A stretch of DNA of 64,000 bases, taken from contig JANXDC010000010.1 in NCBI GenBank assembly GCA_025059945.1, positions 1 through 64,000 on the forward strand. The letters run 5' to 3'. Below are positions 41,202-51,443 of the stretch, piece after piece. Each line of letters begins with the position of its first letter. Position 1 is the stretch's first letter. The DNA comes from Bacteroidota bacterium (GTDB lineage Bacteria > Bacteroidota > Rhodothermia > JANXDC01). The position numbers and the translations under genes were made by a program. Under the pieces are notes generated by a model, which saw nothing but the letters and a program-made list of their open reading frames with translations, ran no database searches and was not told the DNA's origin.

Positions 41202-41695
41202 CCTTCGACGACGTTATCGCCCACCTAGAGGCGCGTTTTCCAGGCGGAATACGTGAAATCCGCCGCGCTTTGGGAGAGACCACAATCTTAGTGCGCACCG
41301 AGCTGATTCGGGACGTTTGCCGCGTGCTCAAAGCGGAGTTGGGCTTCAATTATCTGGTGGACATCGCGGCCGTGGATCGGTTCACCGAGCAGGAGCGCTT
41401 CGAGGTCGTCTACAACCTCGTCGCCCTGGCTCACGGGCTTCGGCTGCGGCTTAAAGTCCGCTGCGAGGAATCCGACCCTGTCGTGCCCAGCATCACGCCC
41501 GTATACCCCAATGCGAATTGGCATGAACGGGAAGCCTGGGACATGATGGGGATCCGTTTTGCGGGTCATCCCGATCTGCGGCGGATATATCTGCCGGAGG
41601 ACTTCCGCTATCATCCCCTGCGCAAGGAATTCCCCTTGCTCGGCATCCCGGGTAGCCTACCGCTGCCGGAAAAACCCGAATCTCCAGCTCGCTGA
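41198..41695 (+). CDS. nuoC: NADH-quinone oxidoreductase subunit C
   Basis: A 165-residue hydrophilic subunit of the connecting arm. Its motifs are [42 protein letters not shown] and [23 protein letters not shown], all standard for the 30-kDa subunit. It is separate from nuoD (4-nt gap), as in most complex I operons outside the enterics where C and D are fused. Confidence 0.95.
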   Translation: MTFDDVIAHLEARFPGGIREIRRALGETTILVRTELIRDVCRVLKAELGFNYLVDIAAVDRFTEQERFEVVYNLVALAHGLRLRLKVRCEESDPVVPSITPVYPNANWHEREAWDMMGIRFAGHPDLRRIYLPEDFRYHPLRKEFPLLGIPGSLPLPEKPESPAR

Positions 41696-41699
41696 TCTT

Positions 41700-43010
41700 A
41701 TGGAAGCCACCTCGCAGACACACGCCCGGCTTGAGGCCCTCATCGAAGGCAGCCACTTGGAGATCTGGCGGGAGCACAACCGGGCTCTGCTGCGGCGTCT
41801 GGAGTCAAAGCACAGCTCCGCCACGTTTATCGAGGACGCCCTCAGCACAGAGATGATCCTCAACATCGGGCCTCAGCATCCGGCCACCCATGGCGTCCTG
41901 CGCGTGGTGGCGCGACTAGATGGGGAAATCATCCGGTCCTGCGTGATCGACATCGGCTACCTGCATCGAGGCATCGAGAAGGTGGCTGAATACAAAACCT
42001 TTCAGGAGTTCATGCCCTATACGGACCGGATGGACTACCTTTCCCCCTATTCCAACAACGTGGCCCTGTGCCTGGCTGTTGAAAAGCTAGCGCAAATCGA
42101 GGTGCCCGAACGGGGCCAGTACATCCGAACCATCGCCTGCGAACTGGCGCGGATCCTGGCGCACCTACTCTGGTTGGGCTCCATGGTCATGGACTCTGGG
42201 GCCGTTTCCATGTTCTTGTGGACCTTCCGGGAGCGGGAGAAGATCTACGACCTCTTTGACCTGATCGCCGGGGCTCGCCTGACCGTATCGCACGCGCGCA
42301 TAGGGGGTGTGGCTTCCGACCTGACCCCCGAGGCGATCGAGGCGATCCGCAGCTTTATCCGCAGCTTTCCGCGGGAGCTGCGCGACTGGGAAAAGCTGCT
42401 CAACAAAAACCGAATTTGGCTGGAGCGCAACGAGGGCATCGGCGTGGTCTCCGCCGAACGCGCCTTGGAGCTGGGCCTTACGGGACCCAACCTGCGCGCC
42501 TCGGGCGTGCCGTACGATGTGCGCACTTTTGAACCCTACTTGGTCTATGACCGTGTGGAGTTCGACGTGCCCGTGCGCACCGAAGGCGATAACCTAGCCC
42601 GCTACTACGTGCGCATGGAGGAGATGCGCCAATCGGTGCGCATCATCGAGCAGTGTCTGCGACAACTGCCCCCGGGTCCGATCCGCAACGAGAACGCCAA
42701 GCTCAGCTACCCCCACAAAGCCGAGGTCTACTACTCCATGGAGGGGCTCATTCACGACTTCATGTACACGGACTGGGGGGTATGCCCGCCCAAAGGGGCT
42801 GAAGCCTACGCCGCTATAGAGGCCCCTAAGGGAGAGCTGGGCTTCTACATCCAAAGCGACGGAACGGGCTTCCCCTGGAGGCTTAAAATCCGCTCCCCAT
42901 CTTTCTGCAACATCCAGGCCCTAGAGTCCATGCTAGAGGGCGCCATGGTCTCCGATGTGGTCGTGCTCATCGGGGGGGTGGATCCCGTAATGGGTGAGGC
43001 AGACAAGTAG
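41700..43010 (+). CDS. nuoD: NADH-quinone oxidoreductase subunit D
   Basis: A 436-residue 49-kDa subunit forming the quinone pocket. Motifs include NIGPQHPATHGVLRVV, DIGYLHRGIEKVAEYKTF, MDYLSPYSNNVA and the C-terminal GPIRNENAKL and KIRSPSFCNIQALESML with DVVVLIGGVDPVMGEADK. The first 40 residues are a poorly conserved extension (ARLEALIEGSHLEIWREHN). The start is ATG 41700. An upstream frame to 41559 inside nuoC is a reading-frame artefact. Confidence 0.96.
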   Translation: MEATSQTHARLEALIEGSHLEIWREHNRALLRRLESKHSSATFIEDALSTEMILNIGPQHPATHGVLRVVARLDGEIIRSCVIDIGYLHRGIEKVAEYKTFQEFMPYTDRMDYLSPYSNNVALCLAVEKLAQIEVPERGQYIRTIACELARILAHLLWLGSMVMDSGAVSMFLWTFREREKIYDLFDLIAGARLTVSHARIGGVASDLTPEAIEAIRSFIRSFPRELRDWEKLLNKNRIWLERNEGIGVVSAERALELGLTGPNLRASGVPYDVRTFEPYLVYDRVEFDVPVRTEGDNLARYYVRMEEMRQSVRIIEQCLRQLPPGPIRNENAKLSYPHKAEVYYSMEGLIHDFMYTDWGVCPPKGAEAYAAIEAPKGELGFYIQSDGTGFPWRLKIRSPSFCNIQALESMLEGAMVSDVVVLIGGVDPVMGEADK

Positions 43011-43020
43011 GGAGGGCACC

Positions 43021-43578
43021 ATGGAACCGGAGTACGCTTTCACGGCCGAAGAATTGGCCCGTATTGCGGAGATCAGGCGCCGCTATCCGACGGCGCGCGC
43101 AGCGCTGATGCCCGTGCTGTGGATGGCCCAGGAGAAGTTCGGCTGGCTCTCCCGCGAGGTGATCGAGCTTGTGGCCCAGACCCTGAGCCTAAACCCAGCA
43201 GAGGTCTATGGGGTCGCCACCTTTTACACGATGTACCACACGCAAGCCTGTGGCCGATACGTGCTGGACCTCTGCACCTGCCTGAGCTGCCAAGTCCTGG
43301 GGGCTGAGGATCTATTGCGCCACTTAGAAGAGCGTCTGGGGGTGCGCGACGGGCAGACCACCCCAGATGGGCTTTTTACCGTGCGGCATACGGAATGCCT
43401 GGGCGCCTGCGGCTCCGGCCCCGTGCTTATGATCAACAACCGGCGCTACGTGCACCGGCTGAGCCAAGAACGCCTGGATCAGCTCATAGAGGAGCTGCGC
43501 CAGGGCCGCATGCCGGAGTTCGCATCCATCCCCTTGCCCGAGCGCCCATGGGAGCAGGAGGCTTCATCGGATTCGTAG
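43021..43578 (+). CDS. nuoE: NADH-quinone oxidoreductase subunit E
   Basis: A 185-residue 24-kDa subunit with a thioredoxin-like fold that holds [2Fe-2S] cluster N1a. The N-terminal helical part contains MPVLWMAQEKFGWLSREVI and AEVYGVATFYTMY. The cluster region includes CTCLSCQ and ECLGACGSGPVLMINN. It begins at ATG 43021 after GGGAGG, 10 nt after the nuoD stop. The chain is of usual length with a short acidic tail. Confidence 0.95.
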   Translation: MEPEYAFTAEELARIAEIRRRYPTARAALMPVLWMAQEKFGWLSREVIELVAQTLSLNPAEVYGVATFYTMYHTQACGRYVLDLCTCLSCQVLGAEDLLRHLEERLGVRDGQTTPDGLFTVRHTECLGACGSGPVLMINNRRYVHRLSQERLDQLIEELRQGRMPEFASIPLPERPWEQEASSDS

Positions 43579-43612
43579 GGAACCGCCTGTGCTCAGAGGA
43601 ACAGAAAGCGCC

Positions 43613-44908
43613 ATGGAATGGAAACGCTACAGAGCTCTGTTGCTGCCCCCGATTCCGAACCTGCGCGACATCTCCGTATACGAGGCACACGGGGGTTATG
43701 AGGCGCTTCGGCGCGTGCTCACGGATCCGGCCTGGAGCCCTGAGCGCCTCATCGAAGAGGTTAAGGCCTCGGGCCTGCGCGGCCGGGGCGGGGCCGGCTT
43801 CGCCACGGGGCTCAAGTGGAGCTTTATGCCTCCGCCGGATGGGCGCCCCCGATACCTATGCGTAAACGGAGACGAATCCGAGCCCGGCACCTTCAAAGAC
43901 CGCCAGATCCTGGAGTACAATCCGCACCTGCTCATCGAAGGGGCCCTGCTGGCGGCCTACGCGATTCGAGCTTCTGCGATTTACGTCTACATCCGCGGCG
44001 AGTACGCCGACTGGATCGACCGCTTTGAGGAGGCCCTGGAACAGGCCCGTGCGCGCGGCTATGTCGGCGCGCGCATCTGCGATACGGACTTCGGGGTGGC
44101 TTTTTACGTGCACAAAGGGGCTGGCGCCTACATCTGCGGCGAGGAGTCGGCTCTAATGGAATCCATCGAGGGCAAACGGGCCTATCCCCGCCAGAAACCG
44201 CCTTTTCCGGCTCAGCGAGGGCTCTGGGGCAGGCCCACGACGATCAACAACGTGGAGACGCTGGCCAACGTGCCCCTTATCGTGCGCCACGGGGCCCAAT
44301 GGTACAGCCGGATCGGCGCCCCCAAGCACCCGGGCCCCATCTTGTACGGGATCTCGGGACATGTGAACCGTCCGGGCGTCTACGAGCTTCCCTCGGGCAT
44401 GCCCATAGAGACGCTCATTTACGAAATAGCCGGAGGTGTGCGCGGGGGCAAACGCCTCAAGGCCGTCATCCCCGGGGGCTCCTCCACCCCGCCCTTGCGA
44501 GCCGATCAGATCGCCGGGATCACCATGGACGCCGAATCGCTCCGGGCCGCGGGCTCCATGATGGGCACGGCCGGAATGGTCGTGTTGGATGAAGACACCG
44601 ATATGGTGCGCGTGCTGCTCCGTATCGCAGAGTTCTATCACCACGAGTCCTGCGGCCAGTGCACGCCCTGCCGGGAGGGCACGGGCTGGCTGGTCAAAAT
44701 CCTGCGTCGCATCGCCCAAGGAGAGGGCAAACCTTCGGATCTAGACCTGTTGCTGCAGATTTGCGACCAGATGGAGGGGCGCACGATCTGCGCCCTAGCC
44801 GACGCCGCAGCCTGGCCCGTTCGGCATACCGTTCAGCGCTTCCGCGAGGAATTCGAGGCCCGCTGCCGGCCGAGCCTTGTGGCCGTCCCGGAAACGATCC
44901 CCTCATAA
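43613..44908 (+). CDS. nuoF: NADH-quinone oxidoreductase subunit F
   Basis: A 431-residue 51-kDa subunit that binds FMN and NADH. The dinucleotide motif GRGGAGF is at 57-63, the NADH-binding segment includes GAGAYICGEESALMESIEG, and the [4Fe-4S] N3 ligands are in ESCGQCTPCREGTGW plus a later Cys near GRTICAL. I use ATG 43613, with an in-frame GTG at 43589 as an alternative. It is followed by nuoG after 18 nt. All catalytic residues are in place. Confidence 0.96.
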   Translation: MEWKRYRALLLPPIPNLRDISVYEAHGGYEALRRVLTDPAWSPERLIEEVKASGLRGRGGAGFATGLKWSFMPPPDGRPRYLCVNGDESEPGTFKDRQILEYNPHLLIEGALLAAYAIRASAIYVYIRGEYADWIDRFEEALEQARARGYVGARICDTDFGVAFYVHKGAGAYICGEESALMESIEGKRAYPRQKPPFPAQRGLWGRPTTINNVETLANVPLIVRHGAQWYSRIGAPKHPGPILYGISGHVNRPGVYELPSGMPIETLIYEIAGGVRGGKRLKAVIPGGSSTPPLRADQIAGITMDAESLRAAGSMMGTAGMVVLDEDTDMVRVLLRIAEFYHHESCGQCTPCREGTGWLVKILRRIAQGEGKPSDLDLLLQICDQMEGRTICALADAAAWPVRHTVQRFREEFEARCRPSLVAVPETIPS

Positions 44909-44926
44909 AGGCTTGAGGACGCCGCT

Positions 44927-46666
44927 ATGCCCAAGGTTTACATAGACGACGACGTCTTCGAATTCGAAGGCCGCCCCAAGATCCTGGAGTTCTGTCTGCA
45001 GCATGGCATCGAGCTGCCCTACTTCTGCTACCATCCGGCCCTGTCCATTCCGGCCAACTGCCGGCAGTGCTTGGTCGAAGTCGGCCAGCTTGTGCTCAAC
45101 CGGGAAACCGGCCAACCCGAGCTCGACGCAGAGGGCAAAGTCGTGGTGCGTTTCTTCCCCAAGCTCATGCCCTCTTGCGCCACGGAGATCACCGACGGCA
45201 TGGTCGTGCGCACGCACCGCAGTTCGGCCCTCGTGCGTCGGGCCCAACGGGAAAACCTGGAGTTTATCCTGCTCAATCACCCCCTGGATTGCCCGATCTG
45301 CGATCAGGCTGGAGAATGCCCCCTGCAGGAGCTAACGTACAAGTTCGGGCCCGACTCCTCGCGCTTTGAATTTGTGAAAGTGCACAAGCCCAAGCGCATC
45401 CCACTGGGCCCACGAGTCGTGTTGGATGCTGAGCGCTGCATCAACTGCACCCGGTGCGTGCGCTTTACCGAGGAGATCTCCCGCTCGCGCCAACTTACGA
45501 TCATCCAACGGGGCGACAAGAACTACCCCTTCACGGCCCCCGGCATGAGCTTCGACGACCCCTACTCGATGAACACGATCGACATCTGCCCTGTCGGAGC
45601 CCTCACGAGCGCGGACTTTCGCTTTCGGGCCCGGGCCTGGGAGATGGCCTCTACGCCGAGCATCTGCACGGGTTGCGCTCGAGGTTGTTCGATCTACATC
45701 TGGACCCGGCACAACCGCGTAGAGCGCTTCACCCCCCGCCATAACCCGCTCGTAAACGACTACTGGATGTGCGATGAGGGTCGGCTGAGCTATCGGCGGC
45801 TTAACGAAAACCGGCTCGACGGCCCCCATGTTCGCGAATTCGAAGGGCTCCGGGCCGCATCCTGGGAGGAATCCCTGCGAAGGGCGGCCCATTTGCTGCG
45901 CTCTGCGCCCCCAGAGCAGATCGCCGTCTTGGCCTCGGCCTCCTTGTCGCTAGAGGACCTTTACGTGATCCGGCGCTTGGCCTTCGAGGTGCTCGGCACG
46001 CCCCATCTGGACTTCCTGCGGCACGAAGACCCCAGCTTCGAGGATGCCTTTTTGCGCCTGCGCGATCGCACGCCTAATCGGACGGGCTGCGAGCTTGTGG
46101 GCATCTCCCCCGGACCAGACGGGCTTCCCGTGCAGCAGTGGCCGCAGGCGCTGCGCGACGGGCGGCTGCGCCTTGTGCTCGTCTTTGGCGATGACCCCCT
46201 GGGCACCGGCGCCTGGCCCGTTCCGGAGGCGGGCGAGTGGATCGTGGCCTCCAGCCACTGGACCGAAACGGCTAGCCGTGCTCAGGTGCTGCTGGCCCTA
46301 TGCACGCACGCTGAGGCCACAGGCTGCTTCGTAAACCAGCAGGGGGTGCTGCAGCGCGTCCGGCCCGCCAAAGCCAGTAAAGGCATGGATCGGACCCTTG
46401 TCCCCGAGATGGGCAAAAGCCGCCTGGACCATCACGCCACTCCGTTCGATCGATGGTGGGGCCATGAGCACTACTTCGATTGCCGGCCCGGTTGGGAGCT
46501 GGCTCAGGGCCTTATGCGGGAGCTCGGTTCCCCGGTCGACTATACGGGTCCGGAGGCGGTTTTCGCGGAGCTAGCGCAGGCCATACCCGCCTTGCGCGGA
46601 CTGAGCTACGCCGCAATCGGCCTGCAAGGCGTGCGGCTGGACCTTCACCCGCAACCTGTGGCGTGA
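44927..46666 (+). CDS. nuoG: NADH-quinone oxidoreductase subunit G
   Basis: A 579-residue 75-kDa subunit. The N-terminal Fe-S clusters are visible: C34, C45 and C48 (N1b), HPLDCPICDQAGECPLQ (N5) and CINCTRC (N4). A further 4Fe-4S-like motif CTGCARGC opens the molybdopterin-like domain, which is short and probably does not bind a cofactor. E. coli NuoG has about 900 residues, so the C-terminal domains are reduced. It ends 2 nt before nuoH. Confidence 0.94.
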   Translation: MPKVYIDDDVFEFEGRPKILEFCLQHGIELPYFCYHPALSIPANCRQCLVEVGQLVLNRETGQPELDAEGKVVVRFFPKLMPSCATEITDGMVVRTHRSSALVRRAQRENLEFILLNHPLDCPICDQAGECPLQELTYKFGPDSSRFEFVKVHKPKRIPLGPRVVLDAERCINCTRCVRFTEEISRSRQLTIIQRGDKNYPFTAPGMSFDDPYSMNTIDICPVGALTSADFRFRARAWEMASTPSICTGCARGCSIYIWTRHNRVERFTPRHNPLVNDYWMCDEGRLSYRRLNENRLDGPHVREFEGLRAASWEESLRRAAHLLRSAPPEQIAVLASASLSLEDLYVIRRLAFEVLGTPHLDFLRHEDPSFEDAFLRLRDRTPNRTGCELVGISPGPDGLPVQQWPQALRDGRLRLVLVFGDDPLGTGAWPVPEAGEWIVASSHWTETASRAQVLLALCTHAEATGCFVNQQGVLQRVRPAKASKGMDRTLVPEMGKSRLDHHATPFDRWWGHEHYFDCRPGWELAQGLMRELGSPVDYTGPEAVFAELAQAIPALRGLSYAAIGLQGVRLDLHPQPVA

Positions 46667-46668
46667 CC

Positions 46669-47670
46669 ATGGCGATCCAGACGCTTTACCCGAAACTCGT
46701 ACTCCTTGGCGCAGCCCTTCTTGTGCTTTTCACGATGGCCGCCTATGCGACGTACTTCGAGCGACGCATCAGCGCTTGGATCCAAAACCGCATTGGGCCT
46801 AATCGCGTGGGGCCGTATGGGCTGCTGCAGCCCCTTGCCGACGTCCTTAAGCTCCTCCTCAAGGAGGACATCGCCCCGAGCACGGCCAACCGGTGGCTGC
46901 ACCGACTGGCCCCGATGATCTCGGTGGCGGCCTCCCTGGCCCTGATCGGCGTTCTGCCCTTTGCGCACAATCTGATCGTAGCGGATGTGCACATCGGGAT
47001 CCTGTACATCTTGGCCATCACCTCCCTCAACGTCTACGGCATCACGTTGAGCGGCTGGGCCTCCAACAGCAAATACTCGCTCTTGGGCGGCTTGCGCTCT
47101 TCGGCTCAGCTCATCAGCTACGAGATCCCGATGGGGCTAGCCGTCTTGAGCGTGATCATCCAGACGGGCTCGCTTATGACCACCCAGATCGTGGCGGCCC
47201 AAGAGGAGCTCTGGAATGTGCTGCGCAACCCCCTGGGCTTTTTGATCTTTCTCATTACGGCTTTCGCCGAAACCAACCGGCTGCCCTTCGACCTGCCGGA
47301 GGCGGAACAGGAGCTGGTGGGCGGATACCACACGGAATACAGCTCCATGAAGTTCGGCATGTTCTATGTGGCCGAATACATGAACATGATCCTTTCGAGC
47401 GCCGTGATCGTGACGCTCTTCTTCGGCGGCTATCTAGTACCCTTCGGGCATCTGTTCATGTCCGACCTGCCCGTTTGGGCCCAGACGGCGCTGGAGCTGC
47501 TGGCCTTCTTGCTCAAAACGAGCTTCTTCGTCTTCGTCTACATCTGGGTGCGCTGGACGATCCCCCGCTTCAAATACACCCAACTCATGCGCCTGAGCTG
47601 GGTGTATCTTTTTCCGCTTTCCGTGCTGAACCTGGTGCTCGTATCCCTGGGCGCGATGCTGTTAGGCTAA
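46669..47670 (+). CDS. nuoH: NADH-quinone oxidoreductase subunit H
   Basis: A 333-residue membrane subunit with about eight spans that forms the quinone chamber with NuoB and NuoD. Motifs: [32 protein letters not shown], with [45 protein letters not shown] and [15 protein letters not shown]. It is the last nuo gene here. NuoI, J, K, L, M and N do not follow; the next gene is glgB after 20 nt. Confidence 0.95.
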   Translation: MAIQTLYPKLVLLGAALLVLFTMAAYATYFERRISAWIQNRIGPNRVGPYGLLQPLADVLKLLLKEDIAPSTANRWLHRLAPMISVAASLALIGVLPFAHNLIVADVHIGILYILAITSLNVYGITLSGWASNSKYSLLGGLRSSAQLISYEIPMGLAVLSVIIQTGSLMTTQIVAAQEELWNVLRNPLGFLIFLITAFAETNRLPFDLPEAEQELVGGYHTEYSSMKFGMFYVAEYMNMILSSAVIVTLFFGGYLVPFGHLFMSDLPVWAQTALELLAFLLKTSFFVFVYIWVRWTIPRFKYTQLMRLSWVYLFPLSVLNLVLVSLGAMLLG

Positions 47671-47690
47671 GCTGCGCGGCCGCCTGCGCG

Positions 47691-49880
47691 ATGCACCCTG
47701 ACCCAGCGCTCATAGAGGCCCTTTTCGAGGCCCGACACGGAGACCCGTTCGCCATTTTAGGGCCTCAACGAGATGAATCCGGCTGGGTGGTGCGCGCCTT
47801 CTGGCCCTCGGCCCGCCGGATGTGGCTGCTTACCGGCTCTGGCGAGCTCATAGAGCCGGCGTACGTGCCGGCGCCGGGCTGCTTCCTGTTTCGCTGGCCC
47901 GGCCCGGATCGACCCAGAGCCCAAGAGTACACGTTGCGCATCGCCGAGCAGACAGGCCCCATTTGGGAGACCTACGACCCGTACGCTTTCGGGCCCGTGT
48001 TGGGGGAGCTGGACCGGTACCTGTTAGCCGAAGGTCGGCATTGGCGCCTGTACGAACGGCTCGGAGCGCACTGCTTAGAACATGAGGGGGTTCGGGGGGT
48101 GCATTTTGCCGTTTGGGCTCCGAACGCCGAACGGGTGAGCGTGGTCGGAGACTGGAACGCCTGGGACGGACGCCGGCACGTGATGCGTCTGCATCCGGGC
48201 TGCGGAGTCTGGGAGATCTTCATACCCGGCCTTGGACCCGGAGCCCGCTACAAATACGAAATCCGCACCCGCTCAGGCGAGATCCTGCTCAAGGCCGATC
48301 CGGTCGCGTTTTACGCCGAACAACGACCCGCCACGGCCTCGATCGTCTACGCCCCCTCCTATACGTGGTCCGATGAGGCCTGGATGCGGCGCCGCGCTCA
48401 GGGCCACCGGTTCGACGAACCGCTGCTCATATACGAAGTGCATTTGGGCTCCTGGCGGCGGGTGCCCGAGGAGGGGGATCGGTGGCTTTCATATAGGGAA
48501 CTGGCCGAATGGCTCATCCCCTACGCCGTGGAGATGGGGTTTACGCACCTGGAACTGTTGCCCATCATGGAGCATCCCCTGGACACCTCCTGGGGATATC
48601 AAGTGACGGGGTACTTTGCGCCCACCTCCCGCTACGGGGAGCCGGATGAGCTGCGCTACCTTATAGATTGCTGCCACCAGGCCGGACTTGGGGTCATACT
48701 GGACTGGGTGCCCGCCCATTTTCCCACCGACGCACACGGCCTGTATCGCTTTGACGGCACGCACTTGTACGAACACGCCGATCCCCGTCAGGGATATCAT
48801 CCGGACTGGCATACGGCGATTTTCAACTACGGCCGCTACGAGGTGCGCAACTTTCTCATCGCCAACGCCCTATTCTGGGCCGAGGCCTATCATATAGACG
48901 GCCTTCGGGTTGACGCAGTGGCCTCCATGCTGTATCTGGACTATTCGCGCCGCGAAGGGGAGTGGGTACCCAACTCCTACGGAGGCCGCGAAAACCTGGA
49001 GGCGATCGCCTTTTTGCGGGAACTAAGCGAGGTCCTCCACGCCCAACATCCCGGGGTGATCCTGATAGCCGAGGAATCGACGGCCTGGCCCATGGTCTCT
49101 CGGCCCACCTATGTCGGAGGCTTGGGCTTCGATTACAAGTGGAACATGGGCTGGATGCACGATACGCGGCGCTACTTCAGCCGAGACCCCGTTTACCGAA
49201 AGTACCACCAGCATGAGCTGACGTTCTCGATGCTATATGCCTTTAGCGAACAATACGTTCTGCCGTTTTCTCACGACGAGGTGGTCCACGGCAAGGGCTC
49301 ACTAGTGGGCCGCATGCCGGGAGACCGATGGCAGCGGTTTGCCAACATGCGCGCGATGCTGGCCTATCAGTACGCCCATCCGGGCAAGAAGCTTCTCTTC
49401 ATGGGCCAGGAGTTCGCGCAGGAGCGCGAATGGGACTATCGAAGAAGCCTCGACTGGCACCTGCTTGAAGATCCCCTGCATCGGGGCGTGCAGCGCTTGG
49501 TGCGCGACCTCAACCGGTTGCTGCGTCAAGAGCCCGCCCTGCACGCGGTCGACTTCGACTGGTCCGGATTTGAGTGGGTGGATTTCCACGACGCCGACCA
49601 GAGCGTGCTCGCCTTCCTCCGACGAGCGGGATCGGAGCACATCCTCGTGGTGCTCAATCTCACGCCCGTGCCCCGATACGATTACCGAGTGGGAGTCCCG
49701 ATCCCGGGGTTTTACCGAGAGCTGCTGAACACGGACTCAGCTTACTACGGGGGGACGAACATGGGCAACTTAGGAGGGCTCTGGGCGGAGCCTGTGCCGT
49801 ATCACGGAAGACCGCACTCGCTGCGCCTTCTTCTGCCCCCGCTGGCCGCGCTTTTCCTCAAACCCGAACCCGCTGCCTAA
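47691..49880 (+). CDS. glgB: 1,4-alpha-glucan branching enzyme
   Basis: A 729-residue GH13 enzyme that adds alpha-1,6 branches to glycogen. Two N-terminal beta domains (CBM48-like; the second has [24 protein letters not shown]) are followed by the catalytic barrel. Catalytic residues are expected in [11 protein letters not shown] (Asp nucleophile), LIAEESTAW (Glu) and [13 protein letters not shown] (Asp). [19 protein letters not shown] is diagnostic for GlgB. The length equals that of E. coli GlgB. It directly follows nuoH and is 3 nt before malQ. Confidence 0.96.
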   Translation: MHPDPALIEALFEARHGDPFAILGPQRDESGWVVRAFWPSARRMWLLTGSGELIEPAYVPAPGCFLFRWPGPDRPRAQEYTLRIAEQTGPIWETYDPYAFGPVLGELDRYLLAEGRHWRLYERLGAHCLEHEGVRGVHFAVWAPNAERVSVVGDWNAWDGRRHVMRLHPGCGVWEIFIPGLGPGARYKYEIRTRSGEILLKADPVAFYAEQRPATASIVYAPSYTWSDEAWMRRRAQGHRFDEPLLIYEVHLGSWRRVPEEGDRWLSYRELAEWLIPYAVEMGFTHLELLPIMEHPLDTSWGYQVTGYFAPTSRYGEPDELRYLIDCCHQAGLGVILDWVPAHFPTDAHGLYRFDGTHLYEHADPRQGYHPDWHTAIFNYGRYEVRNFLIANALFWAEAYHIDGLRVDAVASMLYLDYSRREGEWVPNSYGGRENLEAIAFLRELSEVLHAQHPGVILIAEESTAWPMVSRPTYVGGLGFDYKWNMGWMHDTRRYFSRDPVYRKYHQHELTFSMLYAFSEQYVLPFSHDEVVHGKGSLVGRMPGDRWQRFANMRAMLAYQYAHPGKKLLFMGQEFAQEREWDYRRSLDWHLLEDPLHRGVQRLVRDLNRLLRQEPALHAVDFDWSGFEWVDFHDADQSVLAFLRRAGSEHILVVLNLTPVPRYDYRVGVPIPGFYRELLNTDSAYYGGTNMGNLGGLWAEPVPYHGRPHSLRLLLPPLAALFLKPEPAA

Positions 49881-49883
49881 GGC

Positions 49884-51392
49884 ATGCGCTTTCCCCGCTC
49901 AAGCGGTATCTTACTGCACCCCACCTCGCTTCCGGGCCTCTACGGATCCGGCGATCTGGGCTTAAGCGCCCGCCGCTTCGTGGACTGGCTCTCTGAAGCC
50001 GGCCAATCCCTGTGGCAGATGCTGCCCATAGGGCCGGTGGGCCCCGGAAACTCACCCTATGCGGCCCTTTCGGCCTTCGCCGGAAATCCCCTGCTCATCG
50101 ACCTGGACGATTTGGTCCAACGCGGTTGGCTTGAGCCGGATCCGGAGCCGCCGTTTCGGGGCCTTAGTCCGCATCGCATCGACTATCCCGCCGTGACCGC
50201 CTACCGGATGCGCCGGCTGCAGGAGGCCGCGGAGCGCTTCTTCTGGAACGCCTCCTCCAGGGAGCGTGAGGCCTTTGAAGGCTTTTGCGAACGGGAGCGC
50301 GCGTGGTTGGACGATTACGCGCTGTTCATGGCCCTGCACGAACACCATCGGGGAAGCCCATGGAACAGCTGGGATACCCCTCTTGCCCTGCGGCAACCGG
50401 ATGCGCTGGCAGAGACGCGCAAGCTGCTGGCGGAGCGCGTGCGTTTTCACGCGTTTACACAGTGGATCTTTTTTCAGCAATGGGACGCGCTAAAGCGCTA
50501 CGCCAACGAGCGCGGCGTGCGGCTCTTTGGCGATGTGCCGATCTTCGTCGCCCATCACAGCGCGGACGTCTGGGCCCATCAGCGGTTTTTCAAGCTGGAC
50601 AAATACGGGCACCCCACCGTGGTCGCCGGCGTGCCGCCGGATTACTTCAGCCCTACCGGACAGCGTTGGGGCAACCCGTTGTATCGTTGGGAGACGATGG
50701 CCCATGAAGGCTATCGCTGGTGGATCGACCGCCTGCGGCACGCCCTTTCGCTTATGGACCTGATCCGCATCGATCATTTTCGCGGCTTCGTCGCCTGCTG
50801 GGAGATCCCCGCATCGGAACCCACGGCCGAGCGCGGCCGCTGGGTCGCAGGCCCCGCCGAGGCTCTTTTCGACGCCCTGGAGGCCGCCCTGGGTCGTCTG
50901 CCGATCGTGGCCGAGGATCTGGGGGTGATCACGGACGAGGTGCGGGCTCTTCGCGAGCGTTACGGCTACCCCGGCATGCGCGTGTTGCAATTCGCTTTCT
51001 CAGGCGGGCCCGAGAACACCTTTCTTCCGCATTGGTACGAGCCAAACACGGTCGTCTACACGGGCACCCACGACAACGATACCACGCGCGGCTGGTTCGA
51101 ACGCGCCACAACCCACGAACGCGCCTTCGCCTGCCAATACGCCAACTCGGACGGGCGCGAAATCCATTGGGATCTAATCCGGCTGGCCCTGGCTTCGGTG
51201 GCCGATCAGGCCGTTTTCCCCCTCCAGGATGTGCTGGGCCTGGGATCGGAGGCCCGCATGAACTACCCCGGCACGTCCGAGGGAAACTGGACGTGGCGTT
51301 TTAGCTGGGATCAGATAAGCCCCGAGCATACGCGGCGGCTATATCAACTCACGGCCCTTTACGGCCGGTGCGGGCCAGATCGGCTCTTTTAA
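49884..51392 (+). CDS. malQ: 4-alpha-glucanotransferase (amylomaltase)
   Basis: A 502-residue GH77 enzyme that rearranges maltooligosaccharides. Family motifs: RSSGILLHPTSLPGLYGSGD at the N-terminus, GDVPIFVAHHSADVWAH, LIRIDHFRGF (Asp nucleophile), VAEDLGVIT (Glu) and YTGTHDNDTTRGWF (Asp). The compact length is like the Thermus enzyme and unlike the larger E. coli protein. It is joined to glgB with a 3-nt gap, consistent with joint glycogen/maltodextrin turnover. Confidence 0.95.
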   Translation: MRFPRSSGILLHPTSLPGLYGSGDLGLSARRFVDWLSEAGQSLWQMLPIGPVGPGNSPYAALSAFAGNPLLIDLDDLVQRGWLEPDPEPPFRGLSPHRIDYPAVTAYRMRRLQEAAERFFWNASSREREAFEGFCERERAWLDDYALFMALHEHHRGSPWNSWDTPLALRQPDALAETRKLLAERVRFHAFTQWIFFQQWDALKRYANERGVRLFGDVPIFVAHHSADVWAHQRFFKLDKYGHPTVVAGVPPDYFSPTGQRWGNPLYRWETMAHEGYRWWIDRLRHALSLMDLIRIDHFRGFVACWEIPASEPTAERGRWVAGPAEALFDALEAALGRLPIVAEDLGVITDEVRALRERYGYPGMRVLQFAFSGGPENTFLPHWYEPNTVVYTGTHDNDTTRGWFERATTHERAFACQYANSDGREIHWDLIRLALASVADQAVFPLQDVLGLGSEARMNYPGTSEGNWTWRFSWDQISPEHTRRLYQLTALYGRCGPDRLF

Positions 51393-51443
51393 GGCCCCCT
51401 AAGAGAAACCCGCGTTCTGTAAACGCCGTTTCATCGGCTGTAG

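Noticed and set aside
46893-47690. Long N-terminal extension of glgB through nuoH
   Set aside because: It is the shifted frame of nuoH; glgB from ATG 47691 already has the standard length of 729 residues.
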